Assembly: GCA_963792175.1 (NCBI GenBank)
Contig: CAWBVG010000014.1
Span: 62,001 to 126,000, forward strand
DNA length: 64,000 nucleotides
Origin: CAWBVG01 sp963792175
GTDB taxonomy: Bacteria; Acidobacteriota; Vicinamibacteria; Vicinamibacterales; CAVVIG01
Direction of reading: 5' to 3'
The notes beneath the pieces are model-generated. The model did not search any database. It was not told where the DNA came from and saw only the letters and a list, made by a program, of their open reading frames with translations. This document shows, one piece after another, positions 13,112 to 23,767 of this stretch; the stretch's first letter is position 1, and every line of letters starts with the position of its first letter. A program made the position numbers and the translations under genes.

Positions 13112-14848
13112 TCAGAAACCCCGGCTGAGCCGGACCAGCACCTGAAGCGAGCCTGGAATGTCGTTGACCTTGTAGCCGAAGTCGACGCGGACGTCGCCGA
13201 CGCCGATGCCCCAGCCGATGCCGTTCAACCACGGCGCGCTGGCGGCGGGCGCCGGCGGGCTGGCGCGGCCGAAGTCGTAGAGGCCGAACAGCTTCAAGCC
13301 GTTGCGCCAGCCGAGCGCGTATTGGAGATTGACGAGCGCCATCGAGTCGCCGACCTCCTGCTTGAAGTCGTAACCGATCACCGTCCCGATGCCGCCAATC
13401 CCGAACTGGCGCTGCGGCGGCAGGTCGCCGTTGGACCAGCCGCCGATCGCGCGCACACCGAAATCCTGATGGGGCGACAGCGCAAACCACGCCCGGCCGC
13501 TGATGATGTGCCGCTTGAAGTCGAAGTCGCTGTTCAACACCCCTGGCGTCGAGATCTCCGACGTCCAGTCGATGCTCCACAGCGGCGACCGATCGCGCCC
13601 GTGATCCGAATCGCTCAGGCGCTCGCCGAACGGCGTCTCGAGCTGATGCCGGCGATAGGTCGCTTCGAGCGATTCCTGATCGAAGCCGCGTCCGTTGACC
13701 GACGCGCCGACCTCCACCGCATTCATGCGGCCGTCAGTCGCGACGACGTTCGGCCGGAACGGGTCGTCGTCGTTCCACAGGCTGAAATCGCTCTCGTCGA
13801 CCAGCGACTCCTGGCGCTCGCCGCGCCAGGCGAACAGGAACTCCACCTGCGGGTGCACGCGCAGCGCCCCGCTGACCTGGACGCCGGAGCGGCGATAGTA
13901 ATCGCGGTAGCTGTGGCGCGGCCCAACCGCCGCGAGGCTCGCTTCTGTCGAGGAGATCTGCCAACGGTCGTCGGTGGCGGTCAGGTTGTGGAGCTCGCTG
14001 CCGAGAAAGAGCCGCGGCGCCGTGAAGAACGGGCGCTCGAAGCCCAGCGCGTACCCGCCATGCTCGGACGCCACTTTATAGGACAGGTGGCCGGCGACGT
14101 AGGTGTGGTTGAAGCGGTCGTGATCGAAGACGGCGGCGCCGAATCCGAGCGACGGGACGAAGCCGTCGACGGCGGTGAACCAATCTTCGCGTTCGCCGAG
14201 GTCGGGAACCATCTTGAAGCGCCCCGGCGGCTCGCGCAGGCCGACGAGCAACACGCGCCGGCCGTCGCGATCGACGAGATCGAACGATCCCCGCCGTCGC
14301 CGCCTGTCGCGGCCTGGCGTGAACGTCGAGCCGTCGCCGTACAGACGGCCGGGACGAATCGCGCCGCGCGTCTGCTGGAGCAACGCGTCCAGCGCATGTT
14401 GGGCGCGCTCGCGGTTGAACACGTCGCCGGCGCGCAGCGCGAACTCGCTGGCGAACCGCCGCGCGAGCTTCTCGTCGACGCCCTGAAACTCGACGCCGTC
14501 AATCGTCCCCTCGTTGACGTCGATCGTCACCACACCGGATGCCGGATCGAACGACACCTGCGCGCTCGCGAAACTGTAGCCTTCGTCGCGGTATTTCCGC
14601 TGGACGCTCTCCGTGATGCGATCCACGGCGCTGGTCTGCGCTTCAGCCAGCGCCTCGCCCACCACCACGCCCGCGGCACGACGAACGACGTCTTCCGGCA
14701 ACTCCCTCGCGCCGGCGACCCGGATCTCGCGGACGATCGGCGCAGGCTGAACGACGGGGGAGGGAGGATCCTGGGCGTGAATCGCGGCCGGCGCAACCAG
14801 GCAGAACAGCGTGGCGACCGACAGCACGGACGAGGAAGACCTGGTCAC
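13112..14848 (-). CDS. Omp85/BamA-TamA type outer-membrane barrel with POTRA
   Basis: 578 residues, uninterrupted. A signal peptide precedes AQDPPSP. POTRA-like domains follow (about residues 38-190: IREIRVAGARELPEDVV and VVTIDVNEGTIDGVEFQG). A 16-strand type barrel rich in alternating aromatic residues ends in Phe, as outer-membrane barrels do. It is shorter than BamA (about 800) and closer in size to TamA or small Omp85 members that insert or export proteins or lipids. It is followed by the DUF4390-like gene and abuts the JAMM protease gene upstream. Exact subfamily unresolved. Confidence 0.8.
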   Translation of the reverse strand: MTRSSSSVLSVATLFCLVAPAAIHAQDPPSPVVQPAPIVREIRVAGARELPEDVVRRAAGVVVGEALAEAQTSAVDRITESVQRKYRDEGYSFASAQVSFDPASGVVTIDVNEGTIDGVEFQGVDEKLARRFASEFALRAGDVFNRERAQHALDALLQQTRGAIRPGRLYGDGSTFTPGRDRRRRRGSFDLVDRDGRRVLLVGLREPPGRFKMVPDLGEREDWFTAVDGFVPSLGFGAAVFDHDRFNHTYVAGHLSYKVASEHGGYALGFERPFFTAPRLFLGSELHNLTATDDRWQISSTEASLAAVGPRHSYRDYYRRSGVQVSGALRVHPQVEFLFAWRGERQESLVDESDFSLWNDDDPFRPNVVATDGRMNAVEVGASVNGRGFDQESLEATYRRHQLETPFGERLSDSDHGRDRSPLWSIDWTSEISTPGVLNSDFDFKRHIISGRAWFALSPHQDFGVRAIGGWSNGDLPPQRQFGIGGIGTVIGYDFKQEVGDSMALVNLQYALGWRNGLKLFGLYDFGRASPPAPAASAPWLNGIGWGIGVGDVRVDFGYKVNDIPGSLQVLVRLSRGF

Positions 14849-15247
14849 TCAGCCGACTGTGACGAGCGGGCGCTCGTGAAAGTTCCCGGCGGCGAATTCG
14901 AACACCCGCACCTCGGGCGCGTCGGCGGAGAGCCCGATGATGGCGTACACGCTGCCCGGATACGCGGCTTCCGCGACATCGGTGGCTGAAGGCACGGCGG
15001 CGCCGTGCGGGTGCGAGTGATAGAAGCCGAGGATCTCGAGGCCGAGCGCCCGCCCGTCACGGCGTGCGTCGATGTGATCCTTCGGGTCGATGACGAACCG
15101 CGTCGCCGGCGACGACGCCACATTGCGCGCGCGGCGCGCTTGGACGATCTCGTCGTCGCGACCGAGGAGGATGCCGCAGCACTCTCGAGGAGACTCCTCG
15201 CGCGCGTGCGCGATCAACGCGTCTCGAACGTCGCCGGTCGTCGTCAT
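14849..15247 (-). CDS. JAMM/MPN+ metalloprotease (Mov34/PAD-1-like)
   Basis: 132 residues from the ATG at 15247. Contains the JAMM zinc site: an upstream Glu in RECCGILLG, then the HxH pair and Ser/Asp in FYHSHPHGAAVPSATD. Bacterial members cleave isopeptide or thiocarboxylate-carrier fusions, for example CysO-type sulfur carriers, or trim small ubiquitin-like proteins. No ThiS/MoaD-like carrier or E1-like gene is adjacent, so the substrate is not indicated. It shares its orientation with the thiolase upstream and ends directly at the Omp85 start. Confidence 0.8.
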   Translation of the reverse strand: MTTTGDVRDALIAHAREESPRECCGILLGRDDEIVQARRARNVASSPATRFVIDPKDHIDARRDGRALGLEILGFYHSHPHGAAVPSATDVAEAAYPGSVYAIIGLSADAPEVRVFEFAAGNFHERPLVTVG

Positions 15248-15297
15248 GTGAGCCTTGAGACTTGATCCTGAGACTTGAACTTCAGACTTCGCGAGTG

Positions 15298-16488
15298 TCA
15301 CAGCGCTTCCACCACCATCGCGATTCCCATACCGCCGCCGATGCAGAGGGACGCGATGCCGTAACGCAGCTTCCGCGCTCGCAGCGCGTAGATCAATGTC
15401 GTCAGGACCCGGGCACCACTCGCCCCAATCGGGTGGCCGAGCGCAATCGCGCCGCCGTTCACGTTGACCTTCGAGCTGTCGAGGCCGAGCTCACGAACCA
15501 CGGCGATCGACTGCGCGGCAAACGCTTCGTTCAGCTCGAACAAGTCCACGTCCTCGATCTTGAGATCGGCGCGCTCGAGCGCCTTGCGAACGGCCGGGAC
15601 CGGTCCAATGCCCATGATCTTCGGGTCCACGCCGGTCGAGGCATAGGACAGGATGCGCGCCAGCGGCGTCGCGCCGATCGCCTGCGTCTTCTTCATGGTC
15701 ATCACGATCATCGCCGCCGCCCCGTCGTTGATGCCTGACGCGTTGCCGGCGGTCACCGAGCCGTCTTTCTGGAACGCCGGTTTCAACGCGGCGAGCGTCT
15801 GCGCCGTCGTGCCGGGACGGGGATACTCGTCCGTGTCCACGATCAGCGGACTGCCCTTCCGCTGCGGCACGGGCACCGGGACGATTTCCTCCTTGAAACG
15901 CCCTTCGCCGATCGCACGAACGGCGCGCTGCTGACTTTCGGCGGCGAACGCGTCCTGATCCGCCCTCGACACCCCGTAGCGGCCGGCCACTTCCTCGGCC
16001 GTGATGCCCATATGGCACTTCTCGATCGCGCAGGTCAGCCCTTCCTGCAGCATCGAGTCGATCGCTTCAGCGTTGCCCATGCGGTAACCCCAGCGGGCGC
16101 CCTTCAGGAGGTACGGCGCATTCGACATCGACTCGGTGCCGCCGGCCACCATCGTGTCGATATAGCCGACGCGGATCGCTTCGACGGCGTGCACCACGGC
16201 CTGCAGCCCGGATCCGCAGACCCGATTGACCGTCTCTCCCGGCACGCTCACCGGCAGACCCGCCTTCAGTCCCGCCTGCCGGGCCACGTTCATCCCCGCT
16301 CCCGCTTGCAGGACGCATCCCATCACCGTGTCGCCGACATCCTCCGGTTTCACCCCGGTCCGGGCGATCGCTTCGCGAATCGCAATCGCGCCGAGATCGA
16401 CCGCACCGAGGTCCCTGAACGCGCCGCCGAACGCACCAATCGGCGTGCGGCAGGCGCCGGCGACAACTACCTCGAAGTCCTTGTCCAT
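15298..16488 (-). CDS. Acetyl-CoA C-acetyltransferase (thiolase)
   Basis: 396 residues, complete. Condenses or cleaves acetoacetyl-CoA/3-ketoacyl-CoA. The nucleophile Cys is in NRVCGSGLQAV, the LNEAFAAQ loop and HPIGASGARVL follow, and the acid/base Cys is in CIGGGMGIAM. The size and start MDKDFEVVVAGACRTPIGAF are typical of biosynthetic/degradative thiolases (AtoB/PhaA type). No 3-hydroxyacyl-CoA dehydrogenase is adjacent, so the pathway is open. A perfect TATAAT lies 6 nt upstream of the ATG, implying a leaderless mRNA. Divergent from the M16 peptidase gene. Confidence 0.92.
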   Translation of the reverse strand: MDKDFEVVVAGACRTPIGAFGGAFRDLGAVDLGAIAIREAIARTGVKPEDVGDTVMGCVLQAGAGMNVARQAGLKAGLPVSVPGETVNRVCGSGLQAVVHAVEAIRVGYIDTMVAGGTESMSNAPYLLKGARWGYRMGNAEAIDSMLQEGLTCAIEKCHMGITAEEVAGRYGVSRADQDAFAAESQQRAVRAIGEGRFKEEIVPVPVPQRKGSPLIVDTDEYPRPGTTAQTLAALKPAFQKDGSVTAGNASGINDGAAAMIVMTMKKTQAIGATPLARILSYASTGVDPKIMGIGPVPAVRKALERADLKIEDVDLFELNEAFAAQSIAVVRELGLDSSKVNVNGGAIALGHPIGASGARVLTTLIYALRARKLRYGIASLCIGGGMGIAMVVEAL

Positions 16489-16494
16489 GTGGCA

Positions 16495-16500
16495 ATTATA
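16495..16500 (-). promoter_or_regulatory. TATAAT -10 of the thiolase gene, leaderless
   Basis: A perfect TATAAT on the minus strand ends 6 nt before the ATG at 16488. Transcription would begin at the start codon. No good -35 was seen at the standard spacing. Confidence 0.55.
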
Positions 16501-16532
16501 CGTGCTACGATCGATCGATTCTGGAGGGGTAC

Positions 16533-19372
16533 ATGTTGTTTCGCGCGCGGATGTCCTTATTGATGGTCGTGGCGGCAACGTCGCTGGCCGTTGCCCAGTC
16601 GAGACCGACCGGGGCGCTGCGGCCGATCGATTACCGCGAGCTGGTCCCCTTCGACACCGCCATCCACACCGCCACGCTGCCCAACGGTCTGAAGTATTTC
16701 GTGCGGCAGAACGACCGGCCGGCCAAGCGCGTTTCGCTGCGGCTCGGGGTGAAGGCCGGATCGCTCAACGAAGCCGACGATCAGCTCGGGCTCGCGCACC
16801 TGATCGAGCACATGGCCTTCAACGGCAGCGCGCATTTCAAGCCGGGCGAGCTGGTGAAGTACTTCGAGACGGTGGGCGCGCGCCTCGGCCCGCACGTCAA
16901 CGCGTATACGAGCTTCGACGAGACGGTCTACATGTTCGACGTGCCGAGCGATCAGCCGGAAATCGTCGAAAAAGCGCTGACCGCGCTGTCCGATTTCGCC
17001 GGCGGCCTGTCGCTGTCGCAGCAGGAAGTCGACAAGGAGCGCGGCGTCGTGATCGAGGAGTGGCGCGGCGGGCTCGGTGCCGGATCGCGCATCCGCGACA
17101 AGCAGTTTCCGATTCTGTTCTATCACTCGCGGTACGCGGATCGGCTGCCGATTGGCAAGCCGGACATCATCCGCAACGCGCCGGTCGCGCGGCTGCGGGC
17201 GTTCTATGACACCTGGTATCGCCCGGACCGCATGGCCGTGATTGCGGTCGGCGACATCGACGTGCCGAAGATCGAGCAGTCGATTCGGACCGCCTTCACG
17301 CCGATCAGGGCGCGGGCGGCCGCGGCCAGGCCACCGGACCAGACGGTGCCGCTCCACAAAGAGCTGCTGGTAGCGGTCACGACCGATCCGGAGGTGACGC
17401 GGTCGACGGTCTCGATCGAGCGGAAGCGGCCGCGTGAGAGCGAGCTCCACGTGGGCGATTACCGCCGTCAGCTGATCGAGCGCATGGTCGAACGGATGAT
17501 GGACGCGCGGCTCGGCGATCTCGGCGCGAAAAGCGGATGCCAAATTCCTCGGCGCCGGCGTGAACTTCGGCAACCTCAACGGAACCGTGTCGACGTTCTC
17601 GATGGCGGCCGGCGTGCAGGACGGCCGGCTCGAGGACGGGCTGACGGCGCTGGCCACCGAAGCGCAGCGCGTCAAGGAGTTCGGGTTCACGGCGTCTGAA
17701 ATGGACCGCGCCAAGCAGTCGATCGCCGCCTTCTACGAGCGCGCCTACAACGAGCGCGACAAGACCGAGAGCCCGTCGTTCGCCGCCGAATACCTGCGGC
17801 ATTTCTTCGTCGGCGAGCCGACGTCGGGCATCACCTACGAATACGAGCTCGTCAAACAGCTCCTGCCGACGATCACGACCAACGACGCGTCGGCCCTCAT
17901 CAAGGCGCTCTTGAACGACGACAGCCGGGTCATCCTCGCGGTCTCGCCGCAGAAGCCCGGCATCAAGATCCCGAGCGAGGCCGACCTCCAGGCCGCGCTG
18001 AAGTCCGGCACCGCCGCCTCTGTGGACGCCTGGTCCGACAACGGCACGACACGAGAAATCATGGACAAGGTGCCCGACCCGGGCACCGTGACGAGCAAGC
18101 GGACGATCGACGCGCTGGGCGTCACCGTGGTGCGCTTCTCGAACGGCGTCGAGGCCTGGCTGAAGCCGACCGACTTCAAGAACGACCAGGTGCTGTTCAC
18201 GCTGAACGCGCTCGGCGGCGCCTCGCTGGCGGCACCCGCCGACTATGCCGAGGCCACGCTGTCGCCGGCCTACATCGAGTTGTCAGGCGCCGGCGGACTC
18301 CGGCCGGGCGACATCGCGCGGTCGTTGACCGGCAAGCTGGTGTCGGCGAACTCGTACGTGTCGCTCTCGACCCACGGCATCTCCGGGAGCGCCGCGCCGG
18401 CGCAGCTCGAGACCGCGCTGCAGCTGTTCCATCAGCGCTTCGTCGCCCCCGGCGACGATCCGGATGCCTTCGGTCTGCTGAAACGGCAGCTCGACGCGAT
18501 GGTCGCCAATCGCGGACGCGCGCCGGCGCAGGTGTTCGGCGAAAAAGTGTCGCAGGTCAACAGCTCGAACCATTACACCAGCGAACCGATGACCGCGGAG
18601 CGGATCGCGGCGCTCGATCGCGAGAAGATGGTCGCGTTCTACCACCAGCTGTTCAAGAACGCCGCCGATTTCTCGTTCTTCATGGTCGGCGCGTTCAAGG
18701 TGGACGACGTCATCCCGCTGCTCGCGCGCTACGTCGGATCGCTGCCGTCCACCGGCGCAGCGCACACTGAAGTACAAGGACGTCAACCTGCACTTTCCCG
18801 ACACGACGCAGCGGGTGAAGGTCGAACAGGGGCGCGAGCCGCGCGGCCAGACGGTCATCAGCTTCTTCGCCGACCCGGCGCCCGATCCGGTGGAGCAGGA
18901 AAACATCAACGCTGCGACCGTCGTGCTCGACGTGGCGCTCCGCGACATCCTGCGCGAGGATCTCGGCCAGACCTATGGCGTGTCGGTCGGGCTGTCACAG
19001 CCGCTGCCGCAGCGCGGCGAGGGACATATCCAGATCCGCTTCGGCGCCGCCCCCGAGAACATCGAGTCGATGACCGCGCGCGTGATGACGGAGATCAAGC
19101 GGCTCCAGCAGGAAGGACCGAGCGCCGACCTCACCAATCGCGCGAAAGAAGCGGCGCGCCGGAGTTACGAGCTGGCGCTGAAGCAGAACAACTACTGGCT
19201 GGGGCGCCTGCAGTCCGCGGTCACGCTGGGCAGCAACGCGGAGGAGATTCTGAAGCGGGGCGAGCGGATCGACGCGGTCACGCCGCAAACGCTGCAGGAT
19301 GTGTTCAAGAAATACTTCCCGGCCGAGCGCTCCACGGTCGTGACCCTGATGCCGGCCGCGACGCAGGGATAG
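16533..19372 (+). CDS. M16-family zinc peptidase, two-half form
   Basis: About 946 residues joined over two +1 shifts (in an A run near 17530, and near 18762). Signal peptide MLFRARMSLLMVVAAT, then an N-terminal catalytic half with the inverted zinc motif HLIEH near 16800 and the distal Glu in ERGVVIEEW. The C-terminal half lacks HxxEH, as in clamshell M16 enzymes of the PqqL/pitrilysin kind. Probably periplasmic degradation of peptides. A clear ribosome site GGAGG precedes the ATG. The reading frames on both sides of each break are fully conserved in character. Confidence 0.88.
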
Positions 19373-19375
19373 CGA

Positions 19376-19417
19376 ATTAGGGATTAGGGATTAGGGATTA
19401 GGGATTAGGGATTAGGG
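19376..19417. repeat. Six perfect tandem copies of ATTAGGG
   Basis: A 7-bp unit repeated six times without error, between the convergent M16 and tyrA genes. The TAA stop codon of tyrA (minus strand) is the complement of TTA in the last unit. It resembles a telomere-type repeat only by chance of composition. Such word-repeats recur in other gaps of this window. Confidence 0.9.
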
Positions 19418-20314
19418 CAGCTGATTCTTTAGCCGCTCTCGCCACCGTCTGGCGTCGGTGAAGATTTCAGCGAGGCGGTCCCCTTCCGCCAGGTCCGCGC
19501 GCAGCGACTGCAGCACCTCGATCAGCGCGTCGAGCGCCGGACCGATCTCGTCGCGGTTGGTCGCGGCGATGTCCTTCCAGATATCGTCGGGGCTCGCGGC
19601 CAACCGTGTCGTATCCGCGAGACCGCGCCCCGCCAGCGCCAGCCCGTCCTGCCCCACCGCGTCACCGACCACCTGCATCAACGCACTCGCCGTCAGCTGC
19701 GGCAGGTGGCTGAGATACGCGAGCAACCGATCGTGCGCGGCGGCCTCCATCACGCGCGGCTCCGCGCCGAGCCCCCGCACGAACGCCGACAGCTTGTCGA
19801 GCGGCGCGCTGTGGTCGCTCGCCTTGGTCGTCAGAATCCAGGGCCGGCCTTCGAAGAGATCCGGACGCGCGCGCTCGAGCCCGCCCTGCGCCGCGCCCGC
19901 CAGCGGGTGCCCGCCGATGAACGTGAAGCGCGGCGGCAGCTGCGCCGCCGCCGCGACGACGTCGCGTTTGGTGCTGCCGGTGTCGGTGATGATGGCTGGC
20001 TGCCGGACGTTCTGGTCCAGTTCCGCCAGCAGCTCGATATTCTGGCGGACCGGCGCCGCCAGCACGACGAGATCGGCTTCCGCGAGTACGACGAGATCGT
20101 CGGCCGCGACGTCGATGGCGTGCAGGCGCATCGCGGTCTCGAGCACGTCCTTCTGATCGACCGCAATCACCAGCGCCGACGGCCACAGCTCGCGCGCCCG
20201 CAGCGCGATCGATCCGCCGATCAGTCCGAGCCCCACGATGCCGATCTTGTCGAAGATCGGAGGCTGTCCGGCCGGACGTTGGTTCGGCTGGATGACGGGG
20301 AGTGTTTTTGTCAT
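19412..20314 (-). CDS. tyrA: Prephenate dehydrogenase
   Basis: 300 residues, complete. Oxidises and decarboxylates prephenate to 4-hydroxyphenylpyruvate in tyrosine synthesis. The N-terminal Rossmann fold has IGIVGLGLIGGSIALRA. Next come TDTGSTK and GGHPLAGAAQGG with the catalytic His, and then the helical dimerisation domain with FIRDTTR-like DTTRLAASPDDIW. No ACT domain is attached, so direct tyrosine feedback by ACT is absent. It is the last gene of the aromatic cluster, separated from aroF by a 106-bp gap holding a long hairpin. The stop lies in the ATTAGGG repeat. Confidence 0.93.
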   Translation of the reverse strand: MTKTLPVIQPNQRPAGQPPIFDKIGIVGLGLIGGSIALRARELWPSALVIAVDQKDVLETAMRLHAIDVAADDLVVLAEADLVVLAAPVRQNIELLAELDQNVRQPAIITDTGSTKRDVVAAAAQLPPRFTFIGGHPLAGAAQGGLERARPDLFEGRPWILTTKASDHSAPLDKLSAFVRGLGAEPRVMEAAAHDRLLAYLSHLPQLTASALMQVVGDAVGQDGLALAGRGLADTTRLAASPDDIWKDIAATNRDEIGPALDALIEVLQSLRADLAEGDRLAEIFTDARRWRERLKNQLP

Positions 20315-20403
20315 GGCTGATGGCTGATGGCGGATGGCATATGGTTGATGAGACTCATGAGGCTCTTGTCAGAGCCCCTCGCCATCAGCCATCAGCCATC
20401 AGC
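20313..20403. repeat. Inverted repeat built of 7-bp words between aroF and tyrA
   Basis: A 19-bp arm ATGGCTGATGGCTGATGGC (20313-20331) is perfectly complementary to 20381-20399, with a 49-nt loop. The arms are tandem 7-bp words. In the transcript the hairpin ends at the tyrA start codon, so it could limit tyrA translation or attenuate read-through from aroF. Confidence 0.8.
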
Positions 20404-20420
20404 AATGGCGCGTCTCTTGA

Positions 20421-21467
20421 CTATGTGCCCCAGCCCCGCCGGGCCACAGGCTCCAGGCAGATGGCTCGGCCGATCGCCGGCGCGATGATTCTCAGTTCGG
20501 CCATCAGCCGATCGAACTGCGAGGGGAACATGGACTGCGCGCCGTCGCTCAGCGCATGGTCCGGATCGCAGTGCACTTCGATGATGAGGCCGTCGGCGCC
20601 AGCGGCGACCGCGGCCCGCGCCATCGGCGCGACCATGTCGCGCCGGCCGGCGCCGTGGCTCGGGTCGGCAATCACCGGCAGATGGCTCAGCTTCTTGACG
20701 ACGGGAATCGCCGAGATATCGAACGTATTCCGGGTCGCGGTCTCGAACGTCCGAATCCCGCGCTCGCAGAGGATGACGTCGTTGTTGCCGCCGCTGAGGA
20801 CGTACTCGGCCGAGAGCAGCCATTCCTCGATCGTCGCCGAGATGCCGCGTTTGAGCAGCACCGGCTTGCGGGCGTGGCCAAGTTCCCGCAGCAGCGTGAA
20901 GTTCTGCATGTTGCGGGCGCCGACCTGGAAGATGTCCGCGTACTTGTCGATCAGCTCGATCTGACTGAGGTCCATCACTTCGGTGACGAGCTTCAGGTTT
21001 TCGGCGGTCGAGGCGTCGCGCAGCAGCCGCAGCCCTTCTTCGCCGAGGCCCTGAAAGCTGTATGGCGAGCTCCGCGGCTTGAAGGCGCCGCCGCGGAAGA
21101 TCTTGGCGCCGGCGCGCCGCACCGCCGAGGCGGCGGCCCGGACCTGCGGCTCGCTTTCGGCCGAGCACGGCCCGGCGATGACGATGACTTCGTCGCCGCC
21201 AATCCGGACGTCGCCGACCAGGATCACCGTCGGATCCGGCTTGAAGGTCTTGCTCGCGAGCTTGTACGGCGACGAAATCCGCAGCACTTCGTGGACGCCT
21301 TCGAGCATCTCGATCAGCCCCTTGTCGGGATGCCCCTGCCCGACCGCGCCCAACACCGTTCGCGTCACGCCGGTCGAGCGATGGACGTCCATGCCCATCT
21401 CCACCAGCCGCTTCACGACCTGTTCAATCTGGGCCTCGCTGGCCCGCTCTTCCATCACGACTACCAT
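20421..21467 (-). CDS. aroF: DAHP synthase (3-deoxy-7-phosphoheptulonate synthase), type I-beta with N-terminal regulatory domain
   Basis: 348 residues. First step of the shikimate pathway: PEP plus erythrose-4-phosphate. An N-terminal ferredoxin-like domain (about residues 1-75, MVVVMEERASEAQIEQV) is the allosteric module seen in Thermotoga-type enzymes. The barrel follows with IAGPCSAES, RGGAFKPRSSPYSFQG, GARNMQNF, LLKRG and DPSHGAGRR (metal and substrate sites). It starts 3 nt after aroQ ends. A separate chorismate mutase immediately upstream suggests the pair may interact for feedback, as in Bacillus-type fusions. That is inference. Confidence 0.93.
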   Translation of the reverse strand: MVVVMEERASEAQIEQVVKRLVEMGMDVHRSTGVTRTVLGAVGQGHPDKGLIEMLEGVHEVLRISSPYKLASKTFKPDPTVILVGDVRIGGDEVIVIAGPCSAESEPQVRAAASAVRRAGAKIFRGGAFKPRSSPYSFQGLGEEGLRLLRDASTAENLKLVTEVMDLSQIELIDKYADIFQVGARNMQNFTLLRELGHARKPVLLKRGISATIEEWLLSAEYVLSGGNNDVILCERGIRTFETATRNTFDISAIPVVKKLSHLPVIADPSHGAGRRDMVAPMARAAVAAGADGLIIEVHCDPDHALSDGAQSMFPSQFDRLMAELRIIAPAIGRAICLEPVARRGWGT

Positions 21468-21470
21468 GAC

Positions 21471-21758
21471 TCAGTCCTCTCCGTCTCCGTGCACGAGGCG
21501 GCGCTCGAGACGCCGCGCCTCGTCGATGATGCGTTCGAACAGCCGTGCGATCGCTTCGGCCCCGAGCGGTCCTTCCGCAGCGATGCTCCGAACGTGCGCG
21601 AGCACCTGCTTCTCGCGCTCCGGCTGATAGACCTCGATCCCCAGCTCCTTCTTGATCCGGCCGATCTCGCAGGCGACACGCGCCCGCTCGTTGAGGAGGC
21701 GCACCAGCACCTCGTCGACGCGATCGATGTCGTCTCTCAATTCGTCGAGCGTAGCCAA
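21471..21758 (-). CDS. aroQ: Chorismate mutase, AroQ class
   Basis: 95 residues, the size of a monofunctional all-helical chorismate mutase converting chorismate to prephenate. The features are MATLDELRDDIDRVDEVLVRLLNERA with the N-terminal Arg/Asp/Leu pattern, RARVACEIGRIKKELG with the active-site Lys, and a C-terminal helix REKQVLAHV. No signal peptide, so cytoplasmic. The gene overlaps trpA by 22 bp and is followed by aroF after 3 nt, placing the chorismate branch point inside the trp transcript. Confidence 0.9.
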   Translation of the reverse strand: MATLDELRDDIDRVDEVLVRLLNERARVACEIGRIKKELGIEVYQPEREKQVLAHVRSIAAEGPLGAEAIARLFERIIDEARRLERRLVHGDGED

Positions 21759-22528
21759 CGGACGTACTCCTCGACGCGCGCCGTCAGACCGGACGCGCCG
21801 TTACCTTCAGCGATGATCGACACCAGGGCACTGCCGACGACGGCGGCGTCCGCGTAGGCGCCGACCTCGGCGACGTGCGCGGGCTGCGAAATCCCGAAGC
21901 CCAGCGCCACCGGCAGCGAGGAGTGCGCCCGAATGCGCCGCACCAGCGCCTCGGCGCCGGACGCGACCCGGTCACGGGCCCCGGTCACGCCGAGCCTCGA
22001 GATGCCGTACAGAAATCCGCGCCCGAGCTCCGCGGCCTTCTGGATGCGTGCGTCGGTCGTCGTCGGGCTCAGAAGAAAAATCATGTCGATCTGTGAAGCC
22101 GCCAGCGTTTCGCGGAATGCTCCCGCCTCTTCTATCGGCAGATCGAGGACCAGCACCCCATCCACGCCGGCCTCGGCCGCCTGCCGCGCGAAGGTGTCCA
22201 GCCCCAGTCGCAGCAGCGGGTTGGCGTAGGTGAAGACGACAATCGGCGCCGACACGACCGGCCGCACCTCCGCGATCAGCGCGAGCGTGGCGCGGAGGCT
22301 GCCGCCCGCCGCCAGCGCGCGCTCGGTCGCCCGCTGGATGACCGGACCGTCCGCGAGCGGATCGGAGAACGGGACGCCCACCTCGAGGACGTCGGCGCCG
22401 GCGCGATCGAGCGCCTTGAGGATCTCGCCGGAGCGCGGCAGATCCGGATCGCCGGCGGTCGTGTAGGTGATGAGGCCGGTTCGTCCCGCCGCGCGCAATC
22501 GTGCGAACGTCGCGTCGAGACGGCTCAC
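21737..22528 (-). CDS. trpA: Tryptophan synthase alpha chain
   Basis: 263 residues, a TIM barrel that cleaves indole-3-glycerol phosphate and passes indole to TrpB. Catalytic Glu and Asp are in EVGVPFSDPLADGP. TTDARIQKA and the glycine-rich phosphate loops (GISRLGVTGAR, ALGFGISQPAHV) are present. It starts 33 nt after trpB and overlaps aroQ by 22 bp. Complete and unbroken. Confidence 0.95.
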   Translation of the reverse strand: MSRLDATFARLRAAGRTGLITYTTAGDPDLPRSGEILKALDRAGADVLEVGVPFSDPLADGPVIQRATERALAAGGSLRATLALIAEVRPVVSAPIVVFTYANPLLRLGLDTFARQAAEAGVDGVLVLDLPIEEAGAFRETLAASQIDMIFLLSPTTTDARIQKAAELGRGFLYGISRLGVTGARDRVASGAEALVRRIRAHSSLPVALGFGISQPAHVAEVGAYADAAVVGSALVSIIAEGNGASGLTARVEEYVRWLRSTN

Positions 22529-22561
22529 GACGTCGAACTCCCGCGAAGGAGACCGTCGTCG

Positions 22562-23767
<1,206 letters not shown>

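Noticed and set aside
13106..14989. 627-codon open frame on the plus strand
   Set aside because: Antisense shadow of the Omp85 gene, which has a signal peptide, POTRA and a terminal Phe.
15252..15290. AGACTTGA word-repeat between the JAMM and thiolase genes
   Set aside because: Three imperfect words are visible (GAGACTTGA, GAGACTTGAA, CAGACTTC), but it is too short and degenerate to list as a repeat with confidence.
19376..19417. CRISPR or telomere sequence
   Set aside because: Units are contiguous 7-mers without spacers, in the middle of a bacterial gene region.
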